Made by a program: the position numbers and the translations under genes. From Amycolatopsis sacchari (lineage in GTDB: Bacteria > Actinomycetota > Actinomycetes > Mycobacteriales > Pseudonocardiaceae), in assembly GCF_900114035.1 (NCBI RefSeq), contig NZ_FORP01000013.1:62001-126000 (forward strand): 64,000 nucleotides of DNA, read 5' to 3'. This document shows, piece by piece, positions 9,412 to 17,850 of the stretch. The notes beneath the pieces were generated by a model, which ran no database searches, was not told the origin of the DNA, and saw only the letters and a list, made by a program, of their open reading frames with translations. Numbering within the stretch: the first letter of the stretch is position 1; the number at the start of each line of letters is the position of its first letter.

Positions 9412-10005
9412 ATGGCACGCCACCGGGACGAGCGGATCGACCGATCGGTGCCGGCCGCCGTGATCGCGCTCCTGCGGGAGGCCGGTTACCCGGCGCTGAC
9501 CATGGAGGCCGTCGCCCAGCGCGCGGGCACCACCAAGCCCGCCATCCGCCGCCGGTGGAAAAGCCTGAAGCACCTGGTGGTCGCGGCCTTGGCGGAGGAA
9601 CGCGCCTGCGTGGTGGAGATGGACACCGGGTGCACCTACTGCGACCTCGTCGGCCATCTCGAAGCACTCCGGGCCGGGATGGCCGATCCTGCCATGAGCA
9701 CCGTCCTCCCGGCCCTGACGGCCGAACTCGCGGATGATCCGGAACTGCGCGAGGAATTCCTCGCCGTGGTCTGGGAGCCCCGGCGGGAGGCGTGCGTCTC
9801 CTCGCTGCGCAAGGGCCAGGCACGCGGCGACGTCCGTCCCGGTCTGGACCTCGATCTGCTCATCGACCTCTTCGCCGCGCCCGTCGTGTTCCGCGTGCTG
9901 TTCGGGCACCGGGAACTCGACCAGCGGTTCGTCCGTGACGTGGTGAGCGGAGTCCTGTCCGGAGTGGGCGTGGCCGGGGAAGGCTCCTGCACCCACGCCG
10001 GGTGA
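9412..10005 (+). CDS. TetR/AcrR-family regulator
   Basis: One-component repressor of 197 residues. The N-terminal helix-turn-helix occupies about residues 11-57 (LTMEAVAQRAGTTKPAIRRRW is cut here to AVAQRAGTTKPAIRRRW). The C-terminal ligand domain contains a TCxYC pair (TGCTYCDLV) and a DPELREEFL block like that of TetR_C_11-type domains. The ATG at 9412 is preceded by GGGGGAGAGG at a good distance; an in-frame start 30 bases upstream has none. It directly follows the broken oxidoreductase, which was probably its target gene. Confidence 0.88.
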   Translation: MARHRDERIDRSVPAAVIALLREAGYPALTMEAVAQRAGTTKPAIRRRWKSLKHLVVAALAEERACVVEMDTGCTYCDLVGHLEALRAGMADPAMSTVLPALTAELADDPELREEFLAVVWEPRREACVSSLRKGQARGDVRPGLDLDLLIDLFAAPVVFRVLFGHRELDQRFVRDVVSGVLSGVGVAGEGSCTHAG

Positions 10006-10021
10006 GGCGCAGGTCGTCGTT

Positions 10022-10050
10022 TTGACAGGTCCGGTGCGCTCCTTCAAGAT
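10022..10050 (+). promoter_or_regulatory. Sigma-70-type promoter for the antiporter gene
   Basis: TTGACA at 10022-10027 and CAAGAT at 10045-10050 are separated by 17 bases, close to the vegetative consensus. It lies between the TetR stop (10005) and the GTG start of the antiporter (10107), giving a leader of about 50 bases. Confidence 0.5.
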
Positions 10051-10106
10051 GCCCGTGGAACAGCATTCCATGATTGCTCGGTGCAGCTGGGAGGACGGGC
10101 GCGACC

Positions 10107-11849
10107 GTGGAACCGACTCTCTTCGCGGTGCTCGCGGTCGTCAGCATCGCGGTGGTCGCGGCGTTCTCCGAGCGGCTCAAGCTCGCCGCGCCGTTGAGCC
10201 TGGTGGTGGTCGGCATCGGCGCGAGTTTCCTGCCCGGTGTCCCGCACCCCGCGATCGCACCCGAGCTGATCCTCGCGGGAGTGCTGCCGCCGTTGCTGTA
10301 TTCGGCCGCCGTCAACATGCCGGTCGTCGACTTCCGGCGCAACATCCGCCCGATCGGGGGCCTGGCCGTCCTCCTCGTGGTGATGTCCACGCTCGGCGCG
10401 GGCTGGCTCTTCCACTGGCTGATCCCGGGGATCGGCTGGCCCGCCGCGTTCGCGCTGGGCGCGGTGATCAGCCCCACCGACGCGGTCGCGGCGAGTTCGG
10501 TGGGGCGGCGGCTCGGCCTGCCGCCGCGGCTGCTCACCGTGCTGGAAGGCGAGGGACTGGTCAACGACGCATCGGCACTGGTGCTGCTGCGTTCGGCCGT
10601 GGCGGCCGTGGCCGGTTCGGTGTCCGTCTGGGGCATCGTCGGGGAGTTCGGCTACGCGGTCGTGCTCGCGGTCGGGATCGGGCTGGCAGTCGGCGTCGTG
10701 AACGTCCGCGTCCGCGCGCTGCTGAACAACGACGTGCTCAACACGGCGATCTCCTTCGTGGTGCCTTTCGTCGCGTTCCTGCCCGCTGAGGAGCTGAACG
10801 CTTCCGGTGTCCTGGCGGTCGTCGTCGCCGGCCTGGTGACGGGTCACCTCGGGCCGCGCCACGTGCGCGCGACGGACCGCATCGCCGAGGCCACCAACTG
10901 GCGCACGGTGGCGTTCCTCCTGGAGAGCGGGATGTTCCTGCTCATGGGCCTGAGCGTGCAGACGCTGCTCGACGAGGTACACGACGACGGCACCGGCGTC
11001 GCCCGCGCGCTCCTGATCGGGCTGGCGGCCTCGGCGGTCGTGATCCTGATACGCGTCGTCTTCGTCGCGCCGCTCATCGCCGGACTGCACCGCGAGCAAC
11101 GGAAAGCGGCGCGCCTCAAGCCCCGCGTGGAAACGGCGCAGGCGGCGCTGCAGGGCGACGAACCGGACAGCGGGGTCGGGGCGCGACTGCGCCGGTTGTC
11201 GCCCCGGCGGCTGCGCCGGTTCCGGGAGCGGCTGGACCGGATGGCCGCCGACATCGAGTTCCGCCTCACCGAGACGCTGGGCTGGCGCGGTGGGGTGGTG
11301 CTCGGCTGGGCCGGGATGCGGGGCGCGATCACCCTCGCCGCCGCGCAGACCCTCCCGGCGGCCACCCCCGGCCGCGCCCAGCTCGTCCTGATCGCCTACG
11401 TCGTGGCGATCACGACCCTGCTGGCGCAGGGCCTGACGCTGCCGGCGGTCATCCGGGCGGCACGGGTGCCCCGGGAGGACCCGTGGCGGCTGCGCACCGA
11501 GTACGTCCGCCTCATGGGCACGCTCGCGGGGGTGGCGGAGTCAATTTTGGACGACCCGGAGCTGGAGGACGCCGACGGGACGCCGTTCGCCGGACGAGTC
11601 CTCGACCAGGTCCGTTCGGACACGCGCCTTCCCGCCGAGGCCACGACCGGCCCGCCTTCCCAGGAACAGATCGAGATCGCGCACCAGTACCTGCGGCTGC
11701 GGTTGCGCGTCCTGGCCGAACAGGCCGAGCGCCTCCAGCAGGCCAGGGCCAGCGGTGAGTACAGCTCCGCCGCCCTCAGCCGCGCCCAGACCGCTCTCGA
11801 CGTGGAGACCGCGCGCTTCGAACAACTGGGGCAGGCGGAGCGCGGCTGA
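10107..11849 (+). CDS. CPA1-family Na+(K+)/H+ antiporter
   Basis: Integral membrane protein of 580 residues exchanging monovalent cations for protons. About twelve membrane segments fill residues 1-430. The family's core motif SPTDAVA is at 122-128 and EGEGLVNDASAL around 148-159, where the Asn-Asp pair forms the cation site. A cytosolic stretch rich in Arg and Lys (about 330-380) interrupts the later segments, followed by GWAGMRGAITLAAAQTLP. The soluble C-terminal tail (about 450-580) is largely helical with QAERLQQA. GTG 10107 is chosen because GGGAGGA lies about 11 bases upstream; an earlier TTG at 10074 adds a non-hydrophobic extension. Confidence 0.92.
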   Translation: MEPTLFAVLAVVSIAVVAAFSERLKLAAPLSLVVVGIGASFLPGVPHPAIAPELILAGVLPPLLYSAAVNMPVVDFRRNIRPIGGLAVLLVVMSTLGAGWLFHWLIPGIGWPAAFALGAVISPTDAVAASSVGRRLGLPPRLLTVLEGEGLVNDASALVLLRSAVAAVAGSVSVWGIVGEFGYAVVLAVGIGLAVGVVNVRVRALLNNDVLNTAISFVVPFVAFLPAEELNASGVLAVVVAGLVTGHLGPRHVRATDRIAEATNWRTVAFLLESGMFLLMGLSVQTLLDEVHDDGTGVARALLIGLAASAVVILIRVVFVAPLIAGLHREQRKAARLKPRVETAQAALQGDEPDSGVGARLRRLSPRRLRRFRERLDRMAADIEFRLTETLGWRGGVVLGWAGMRGAITLAAAQTLPAATPGRAQLVLIAYVVAITTLLAQGLTLPAVIRAARVPREDPWRLRTEYVRLMGTLAGVAESILDDPELEDADGTPFAGRVLDQVRSDTRLPAEATTGPPSQEQIEIAHQYLRLRLRVLAEQAERLQQARASGEYSSAALSRAQTALDVETARFEQLGQAERG

Positions 11850-12005
11850 CCGCGTCCGGGGACATCACCGCCCGCGGCCTGTGCACGGAAGGTCGCGTGC
11901 CCGATAGTCCCTGTCTTCGATCCCGCCTGGCCGGGCTCCCCGGGCACGGGCCCCGAGCCTGCTTCACTGTGGTGCGCCGCAACACAGGAACAGGAGTGCA
12001 CCACC

Positions 12006-12566
12006 ATGAGCGAGTTCGACATCCCCGGTACGGAGGTCCTGCGTGCCCGGCAGGAGGTGGTCCTGAACCACTTCCGCGACGAGGTCGCCCAGGACTGGGA
12101 CGCCACGCTGTCGACGTTCCCGCACCCGCACTACGAGATCGTCCCGACCATGACGGTGCACGACGGGGACTCCGCCGTCCGCGGGTACTACCAAGACACG
12201 CGGCGGGCGTTCCCCGACCAGCACCACGAGCTGATCTCGCTGCGCCACAGCGAGGACGCGGTCGTGGTGGAGTTCTGGCTGATCGGCACCCACTTCGGCC
12301 CGTTCGGGAAGCTGCCGCCGACCGGTTCGGAGTTCCGCGTCCGGATGACCGCGTACTTCATCTTCGACGCCGACGAGAACCTCTCCTGCGAACGGGTCTA
12401 CTTCGACTCGCTGTCGATGCTGAAGCAGCTCATCGGCGGCGTGGACAAGAAGAACCCGAAGAACTGGCCGTTGCTGGTGAAACTCGTGCGGGGCCTGCTG
12501 TCCATGTCCGCGGAGGCGCCGGACGAGCGGCTGCTGCGCACCGCCGAGCCGGTTCTGCAGAGCTGA
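12006..12566 (+). CDS. SnoaL-like / NTF2-fold protein
   Basis: Cytoplasmic protein of 186 residues with a SnoaL-like (NTF2) cone fold around residues 20-140: HYEIVPTMTVHDG, GYYQDTRRAFPDQHHEL and the closing FRVRMTAYFIFD. The family includes polyketide cyclases, ester cyclases and binding proteins. PDQHHE at the end of the cyclase-like helix is a plausible acid/base site, but no activity can be assigned. ATG at 12006 follows CAGGAACAGGAGTGCACC, a good ribosome-binding site. It converges on the lipase-like gene, 11 bases apart. Confidence 0.8.
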   Translation: MSEFDIPGTEVLRARQEVVLNHFRDEVAQDWDATLSTFPHPHYEIVPTMTVHDGDSAVRGYYQDTRRAFPDQHHELISLRHSEDAVVVEFWLIGTHFGPFGKLPPTGSEFRVRMTAYFIFDADENLSCERVYFDSLSMLKQLIGGVDKKNPKNWPLLVKLVRGLLSMSAEAPDERLLRTAEPVLQS

Positions 12567-12577
12567 CGGGGAGCGGC

Positions 12578-13672
12578 TCAGGCGACGAACTCCATCGCCG
12601 GGTAACGCCGTGAAGGCCCGCCCAGCAGGTGGTCGTCCCGCCCGAGCAGCCACCGGTCGAAGAACGACGCCACGTAGGCGCGTTGCGTCCGCACGCTGGT
12701 CGCCGGGTCGAGGGTGCCCAGCCCGACGCCCAGTTGCGGCAGCAACGCCGCGGCGTCCGTGAAGGACGCGTGTTCGGCACCGCGGAGCCTCAGCTGCCTG
12801 GCCCAGCCGCGCGTCGCGGCGAGGAAGGCCGTCCAGCCGGGACCCGTGTCGGTCTCGCCGTCCTTGCCGACCAGCAGGAACGGCCGTCCCAGACCCTGCG
12901 CGGCGGGCGGCATCAGGCTGCCGTCGAGGTAGGTCAGGTTGCCGTCCAGGTTCACCCCCGCCACCACCCGCGGATCGGCGGCCATCGTCAGCGCGGCCGC
13001 CGAACCACCCATCGAATGGCCGAACATGCCGACGCGGCGCACGTCGAACCCGCGGGCGGCCAGCTCGTCCAGCACGAACCGCGTGTCGGCCACGCGCACG
13101 GCGAGTGCCTTGCGCACGAAGGTGTCCGGGTCACCGGGGTCGACCATGGTGCGCACGGAACCGTCGGGGAACTGCACCTCGGGGGACTCCCACGTGTGGT
13201 CGATGCTCACCACCACGTAACCCCGGCTCGCCAGGTCCTCCACGGCCGCGGTGGCCCACGTCCGCGGCTCTCCCAGCCCCGGCGAGTACACGATCACCGG
13301 CCGGTCGCCGGGCACCGGCACCGCGCCGCCGTACGAGCCGGTGCGCACGCCCGCCCAGTCCGTGCCGGCGGGCACACCGAGCCCGAGCAGGCCGTTCGCG
13401 GTCACCGCGGCGAAGTGCGCGGCCGCGCCCGGCAGCATGTACGGCATCCGCTCGTGCCCGGACCACGCGGGCCGGTGCACGCTGACCATCAGCTCCCGGG
13501 CCCCGCCACGCCACGGGTCCGGCCGTGACGCGTCCACCAGGTGCAGGTCGGTGCGGCCGACCGGGTATCGCCCGCTGGGCGCGGGCAGCGCGAGCCGCTG
13601 GGCGGCCGAGGCCGGCAGAGCCGTCGAGGCGAGCAGGGCGGTCGTGGCCAGCAGGAAGGATCTCCGGAGCAT
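12578..13672 (-). CDS. Exported alpha/beta hydrolase (PAF-acetylhydrolase / lipase-like)
   Basis: Secreted serine hydrolase, 364 residues. The N-terminus MLRRSFLLATTALLA carries a twin-arginine pattern (RRSFLL) and ends in ASA just before Gln, so Tat export and signal cleavage near residue 24 are likely. Nucleophile elbow GHSMG lies at 218-222 (Ser220); IVYSPGLGEPR supplies the oxyanion region, and GAEHASFTD near 310 holds the candidate catalytic His. The pattern fits the platelet-activating-factor acetylhydrolase type II group, which hydrolyses short acyl esters. ATG 13672 is used; a TTG nine bases upstream is possible. No Shine-Dalgarno is seen, so the mRNA may be leaderless. Confidence 0.85.
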   Translation of the reverse strand: MLRRSFLLATTALLASTALPASAAQRLALPAPSGRYPVGRTDLHLVDASRPDPWRGGARELMVSVHRPAWSGHERMPYMLPGAAAHFAAVTANGLLGLGVPAGTDWAGVRTGSYGGAVPVPGDRPVIVYSPGLGEPRTWATAAVEDLASRGYVVVSIDHTWESPEVQFPDGSVRTMVDPGDPDTFVRKALAVRVADTRFVLDELAARGFDVRRVGMFGHSMGGSAAALTMAADPRVVAGVNLDGNLTYLDGSLMPPAAQGLGRPFLLVGKDGETDTGPGWTAFLAATRGWARQLRLRGAEHASFTDAAALLPQLGVGLGTLDPATSVRTQRAYVASFFDRWLLGRDDHLLGGPSRRYPAMEFVA

Positions 13673-13747
13673 GGTGATCAAGTTAGTGACCGGGAACGCC
13701 CGGCGTCGTCAGGGAAATCCCCGAGGTCGTCCCCGGTTCGCGGCCGC

Positions 13748-14422
13748 TCAGCTCTCCGGGGCGCCGATCGCGCGCAGGTGGTCGATGGTGGCCTTCTTGC
13801 CCCGTTCGATGTGGTCGAGCATCGCGGCGGCCGCGGCATCGGGCTGGTGCTCGCGCAGCGCGTCGGTGACCACCTGGTGGTCGAGCACCGAACGGTGGCG
13901 CCGGTGGATGAACCAGATCGCCTGGTACGGCACGCCCGTCCAGAGCCGGTCGATGAACTCGTCGAGGAAGGCCGAGTGCGCCGCCTCGTACACGGCGCGG
14001 TGCCACAGGGCGTTGAGGTCCACGACCACGCCCTGCTCGCCGTCCTCCTTCTCCGCCGCGGCGCGGAACTCCGCGTGCAGGCCCTGGATCTCCTCCAGCT
14101 CGCGGTCGGTGGCCCGCTCGGCGGCGAGCCTGGTGGCCAGCGGTTCGAGGGTCTCGCGGAGCAGGTAGATCTCCTCGGCGCGGGGGATCGAGTACCGGGT
14201 CACCACGTGGCCGTGGTGGGGCCGGTACTCGACGAGACCGTGTGCCTGGAGCATGCGGAGCGCCTCGCGGATGGGCGTGAGGCTCATCTGCAACCCGTCC
14301 GACAGGCTCTGCAGCGTCAGCTTGGCTCCGCCCGGCAACGTCCCGCGTTCGATCTGCCACCTGATCGCGTTGAAGGCCTCCTCGGCCTTCGTCACCGAGC
14401 CCCGCTCCCGTTTCCCCGCCAT
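13748..14422 (-). CDS. GntR/FCD-family regulator
   Basis: Regulator of 224 residues with an N-terminal winged helix (about 14-78; LSDGLQMSLTPIREALRML and VEYRPHHGHVV) and an all-helical FCD effector domain (about 85-210), whose conserved Asp, His and His (DLNALWHRAV and further helices) normally bind a metal and an organic-acid ligand. It is the last gene of the leftward operon starting with the CaiB gene and sits 20 bases after the hydroxyacid dehydrogenase gene. It is therefore the likely repressor of that operon, responding to a substrate or intermediate acid. Confidence 0.88.
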   Translation of the reverse strand: MAGKRERGSVTKAEEAFNAIRWQIERGTLPGGAKLTLQSLSDGLQMSLTPIREALRMLQAHGLVEYRPHHGHVVTRYSIPRAEEIYLLRETLEPLATRLAAERATDRELEEIQGLHAEFRAAAEKEDGEQGVVVDLNALWHRAVYEAAHSAFLDEFIDRLWTGVPYQAIWFIHRRHRSVLDHQVVTDALREHQPDAAAAAMLDHIERGKKATIDHLRAIGAPES

Positions 14423-14442
14423 CGGACCCCTTCCTGGTTCCC

Positions 14443-15402
14443 TCAGCAGGACAGTACCGAGACCGGCGTCGGGGCCGGCCTGCCGGAGAGCACCGCGACC
14501 ACGTTCTCGACCGCGAGCTCAGCCATCCGGGTGCGGGTTTCGACGGTCGCCGAGCCGAGGTGCGGGGCCAGCACGACGTTGCCGAGGGTGCGCAGCCGCT
14601 CGTGGACCTCGGGTTCGTGCTCGTAGACGTCCAGGCCCGCGCCCGCGATGCGGCCTTCGGAAAGCGCTTCCGCGAGTGCCGCCTCGTCGACGATCGGGCC
14701 CCGCGCGGTGTTGATCAGGAAGGCCTCGCGCTTCATCGCCCGCAGTGCGCCCGCGTCGATCAGGTGCCGGGTTTCGGTGGTCAGCGGGCAGTGCAGTGAC
14801 ACGACGTCCGAAGTGGCCAGCAGCTCGTCGAGGGGAACCGCATCCGTGCCGGGGGTCGGCCGTCGCGAATGGTGGACCACCCGCATGCCGAAGGCCGCGG
14901 CGCGCGTGGCGACGGCCTTGCCGATGTGCCCGTAGCCGATGATCCCGAGCTGCTTGCCCTGGAGCCCGGTGCCGAGCATGAACGAGATGTCCCACGACCA
15001 CGCCGCGCCCGACCGGATGAGCCGGTCGCCCTCGGCCACCCGCCGCGTGACCGCGAGCAGCAGGGCCATGGTCAGGTCGGCGGTCGCGTCCACCAGCACG
15101 CCCGGGGTGTTGGTCGCGACCACACCCCGGCGGGCCAGGGCCGGCACGTCGACGTTGTCGTAGCCCACGGCGGTGTTCGCGACGATCCGCAGGCCGCTTC
15201 CCGCCGCGTCGAGCACGCTGTCGTCGATGCGGTCGGAGAGCATGCTGATCACGGCGTCGGCACCCCGCACCGCGTCGCGCAGCTCGCCGGGTGCCAGTGG
15301 CCGGTCGTGCGGCGAGACCCAGACGGACCCGGCGGCGCGCAGTGGTTCCAGCGTTTTCGCCGGGAGCGCGCGGGTGACGACGATCCGGGGCGGCGCGGTC
15401 AT
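14443..15402 (-). CDS. D-isomer-specific 2-hydroxyacid dehydrogenase (glyoxylate/hydroxypyruvate reductase-like)
   Basis: NAD(P)-dependent enzyme of 319 residues interconverting a D-2-hydroxy acid and a 2-oxo acid such as glyoxylate or hydroxypyruvate. The nucleotide-binding motif GYGHIG is near 156-161 and the second-strand region reads HHSRR, suggesting NADP preference. The catalytic triad residues are present: Arg in NTARGPIVDE, Glu in YEHEPEVH and His in LAPHLGSAT. Its start overlaps the stop of the CitE-like gene by 4 bases. In the operon it may dispose of the 2-oxo acid released by the lyase. Confidence 0.9.
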   Translation of the reverse strand: MTAPPRIVVTRALPAKTLEPLRAAGSVWVSPHDRPLAPGELRDAVRGADAVISMLSDRIDDSVLDAAGSGLRIVANTAVGYDNVDVPALARRGVVATNTPGVLVDATADLTMALLLAVTRRVAEGDRLIRSGAAWSWDISFMLGTGLQGKQLGIIGYGHIGKAVATRAAAFGMRVVHHSRRPTPGTDAVPLDELLATSDVVSLHCPLTTETRHLIDAGALRAMKREAFLINTARGPIVDEAALAEALSEGRIAGAGLDVYEHEPEVHERLRTLGNVVLAPHLGSATVETRTRMAELAVENVVAVLSGRPAPTPVSVLSC

Positions 15403-16280
15403 GGCCGCCCCCGTTCGGCGAGCAGCGCGCGGGCGCGCCGCGCGACCGGGTAGTCGACGAACTCCCCGTCATCGAGCTGGATCGACGAGACCCCGTCCGC
15501 TTCGGCCGCGCGGAAGGCCTCGTCGACCCGGCGTGCCCAGCGCAGCTCCTCCTCGGTCGGCGCGAACGCCGCCGCGACGGCGGGGAGCTGGCGGGGGTGC
15601 AGCACCTGCTTGCCGCCGAAGCCCAGCGAGCGCGCGTGCGCGGCGGAGGTGGCGAGGCCCTCGTCGTCGGACAGGTCGAGGTGCGGCCCGTCGATCGGGC
15701 GCGGCAGCCCCGCCGCGGCCGCCGCGAGCACCAGCTGGGAGCGTGCGACGAACAGCTCCTGCCCGCCCGCCGTCGGCGTGACACCGAGTTCGCGGGAGAG
15801 GTCCGCGGGACCGAACGCGAGCGTCCGCACCCGTTCGGCGGCGGCCAGCTCCCGCACCGCGAAGATGCCAGCGGCCGTCTCGACGAGTGGCACGATCCCC
15901 GTGCTGCCCGGTTCCCGGTGCGCGTGCCGCTCGGCGCGTTCGAGCAGGGCGGCGACCGCGCGCACGTCGTCAGGACCGGAGCACATCGGGACGATCACGA
16001 GGTCGATGCGCGAGAGCACCGGCTCGAGCGCCTCGACGTCCGCCTCGGCGAGACCGGTGGCCACGCCGTTGATCCGCACCGTGACGAGCGGGCCACCAGG
16101 GGGCAGCGCGCCGAGCGCGGTCACGGCGCTGGCGCGCGCGGTTTCCTTGCGGGACAAGGCAACCGCGTCTTCCAGGTCGACCGCGATGGCCTCGGCACCC
16201 GCCGCCGCGGCCTTGGGGATCCGGTCCGGCCGGTCGCCCGGGACGAACAGCAGCGTGCGTGGTGTCGTCGTGAGGTCCAC
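15399..16280 (-). CDS. HpcH/HpaI aldolase family, CitE-like CoA-ester lyase
   Basis: TIM-barrel lyase of 293 residues, GTG start. Family marks are LLFVPGDRP at the N-terminus, AIAVDLEDAV (metal-binding Glu and Asp), VRINGVAT (CoA/phosphate Arg), IVPLVETAAG, AFGPADLSRELG and FGGKQVLHPRQL. Stand-alone CitE-like proteins cleave malyl-CoA, methylmalyl-CoA or citramalyl-CoA into acetyl- or propionyl-CoA plus glyoxylate or pyruvate. Six bases separate it from the aldehyde dehydrogenase gene and it overlaps the hydroxyacid dehydrogenase gene by 4, so the lyase and the 2-oxo-acid reductase are tightly coupled. Confidence 0.88.
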   Translation of the reverse strand: MDLTTTPRTLLFVPGDRPDRIPKAAAAGAEAIAVDLEDAVALSRKETARASAVTALGALPPGGPLVTVRINGVATGLAEADVEALEPVLSRIDLVIVPMCSGPDDVRAVAALLERAERHAHREPGSTGIVPLVETAAGIFAVRELAAAERVRTLAFGPADLSRELGVTPTAGGQELFVARSQLVLAAAAAGLPRPIDGPHLDLSDDEGLATSAAHARSLGFGGKQVLHPRQLPAVAAAFAPTEEELRWARRVDEAFRAAEADGVSSIQLDDGEFVDYPVARRARALLAERGRP

Positions 16281-16286
16281 CGGCGC

Positions 16287-17828
16287 TCAGTCCTCGTACC
16301 AGTTCGGCAGCTCGTCCTGCATGTCCACCCACACCGACTTGACCCGGGTGTAGTGCTCCATCACCTGCAGCCCACCCTCCCGGCCGTAGCCGGACTGCTT
16401 GTAGCCGCCGAAGGGGACGAGGTGGTTGATGGTCCGGGTGGTGTTGATCCAGATCAGCCCCGCCTCGATCCCCGCGGCCACCCGGTGCGCCCTGGCGATG
16501 TCCCGCGTCCACACCGATCCGGCGAGCCCGTACTCGGTGTCGTTCGCCTTCGCGAGGGCGTCGGCCTCGTCGGTGAACGTCAGCACGCCGGTGACCGGGC
16601 CGAAGATCTCCTCCCGCATCATCCGCATCGTGTTGTCGACGCCGTCGAGCACGGTCGGCGTGAAGTAGTAGCCGTCCGCGAGCGCCGGGTCGGCGGGACG
16701 GGTGCCGCCGCAGACGAGCGTCGCGCCCTCCTGCGTGCCGCTGTCGACGTAGCCCGCGATCTTTTCCCGGTGCTGCGCCGAGATCTGCGCGCCCATCTGC
16801 GTCGAGTCCGCCAGCGGGTCGCCGACGCGGATGCGCCGCGCGAGCGCGGTGAAGCGGTCGAGGAACTCGTCGTGCACGGAGTCCTGGACGAGGATCCGGG
16901 ACGCCGCCTGGCAGGTCTGGCCGGCGGCGGAGAAGATGCCGTACGCCGTGCGGTGCACCGCGGCGTCGAGGTCGGCGTCCGCGAAGATCACCGTGGGGGA
17001 CTTCCCGCCGAGCTCGAACGTCACCAGCTTGAGGTCGTTCGCGGCGGTGGCGGCGATCTGCCTGCCCACCTCGGTGGATCCGGTGAACGCGATCTTGTCG
17101 ACCCCCGGGTGGGCGACCAGCGCGGCGCCCGCCGCTTCGCCGAACCCGGTCACCACGTTGAAGACGCCGTCCGGCAACCCGGCTTCGGCGATCAGCTCGG
17201 CGAAGGCGATGGACGACACCGAGGTCTCCTCGGCGGGTTTGAGCACGATGGTGTTCCCGCCGGCGAGCGCCGGGCTGAGCTTCCAGGCGAGCATGAGCAG
17301 CGGCGAGTTCCACGGCACGATCGCCCCGACCACGCCGACGGGCTCCCGCCGCGTGTAGCTGAAGACCGTGGCGGCCTGCGGGTGCGTCTCCCCGAGCACG
17401 GTCTGGCACACGCCCGCGAAGTACTCGAAGTAGCGCACGATCGCGTCGATCTCGGCGCGCACCTCGCGCAGCGGCTTGCCGTTGTCGCGGGACTCGATGA
17501 CGGCGAGCTCGTCCCGGTGCCGGTCGACGATCGCCGCGATGCGGATCAGGAAGCGTGCCCGGTCGGCGGCGCTCACCCGCGACCAGGCGCCGGTCAGCGC
17601 CCGGCGGGCCGCGGTCACCGCACGGTCGACGTCCTCGGCGGACGAGCGGGGCAGGGTGGCCCAGACCTTGCCGTTGCGGGGTTCGTAGGAATCGAACGTG
17701 CCGCCGTCGGCGGCTTCGGCCCACTGCCCGCCCACGAACGTGCGCAGCGCCACCGGCGCGCCGTGGTCGGTGTCGGCGAGGGTGCCGACGAGGTCGGTTC
17801 CGGGCTTCACGTGGTCTTGCACGGTCAT
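16287..17828 (-). CDS. NAD(P)-dependent aldehyde dehydrogenase
   Basis: 513-residue ALDH-superfamily enzyme oxidising an aldehyde to the acid. Conserved elements: PWNSPLLML (NAD site), FTGSTEVGR, catalytic Glu in FELGGKSP, nucleophile Cys in GQTCQAAS, EEIFGPV and the C-terminal PFGGYKQSGYGREGG. The length is normal for a non-acylating ALDH. It lies between the alcohol dehydrogenase and CitE genes in one operon (22 bases after the former), so it most likely oxidises the aldehyde made by that dehydrogenase. Confidence 0.93.
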   Translation of the reverse strand: MTVQDHVKPGTDLVGTLADTDHGAPVALRTFVGGQWAEAADGGTFDSYEPRNGKVWATLPRSSAEDVDRAVTAARRALTGAWSRVSAADRARFLIRIAAIVDRHRDELAVIESRDNGKPLREVRAEIDAIVRYFEYFAGVCQTVLGETHPQAATVFSYTRREPVGVVGAIVPWNSPLLMLAWKLSPALAGGNTIVLKPAEETSVSSIAFAELIAEAGLPDGVFNVVTGFGEAAGAALVAHPGVDKIAFTGSTEVGRQIAATAANDLKLVTFELGGKSPTVIFADADLDAAVHRTAYGIFSAAGQTCQAASRILVQDSVHDEFLDRFTALARRIRVGDPLADSTQMGAQISAQHREKIAGYVDSGTQEGATLVCGGTRPADPALADGYYFTPTVLDGVDNTMRMMREEIFGPVTGVLTFTDEADALAKANDTEYGLAGSVWTRDIARAHRVAAGIEAGLIWINTTRTINHLVPFGGYKQSGYGREGGLQVMEHYTRVKSVWVDMQDELPNWYED

Positions 17829-17850
17829 CGTTGGTCTTTCTCCAGAGGGG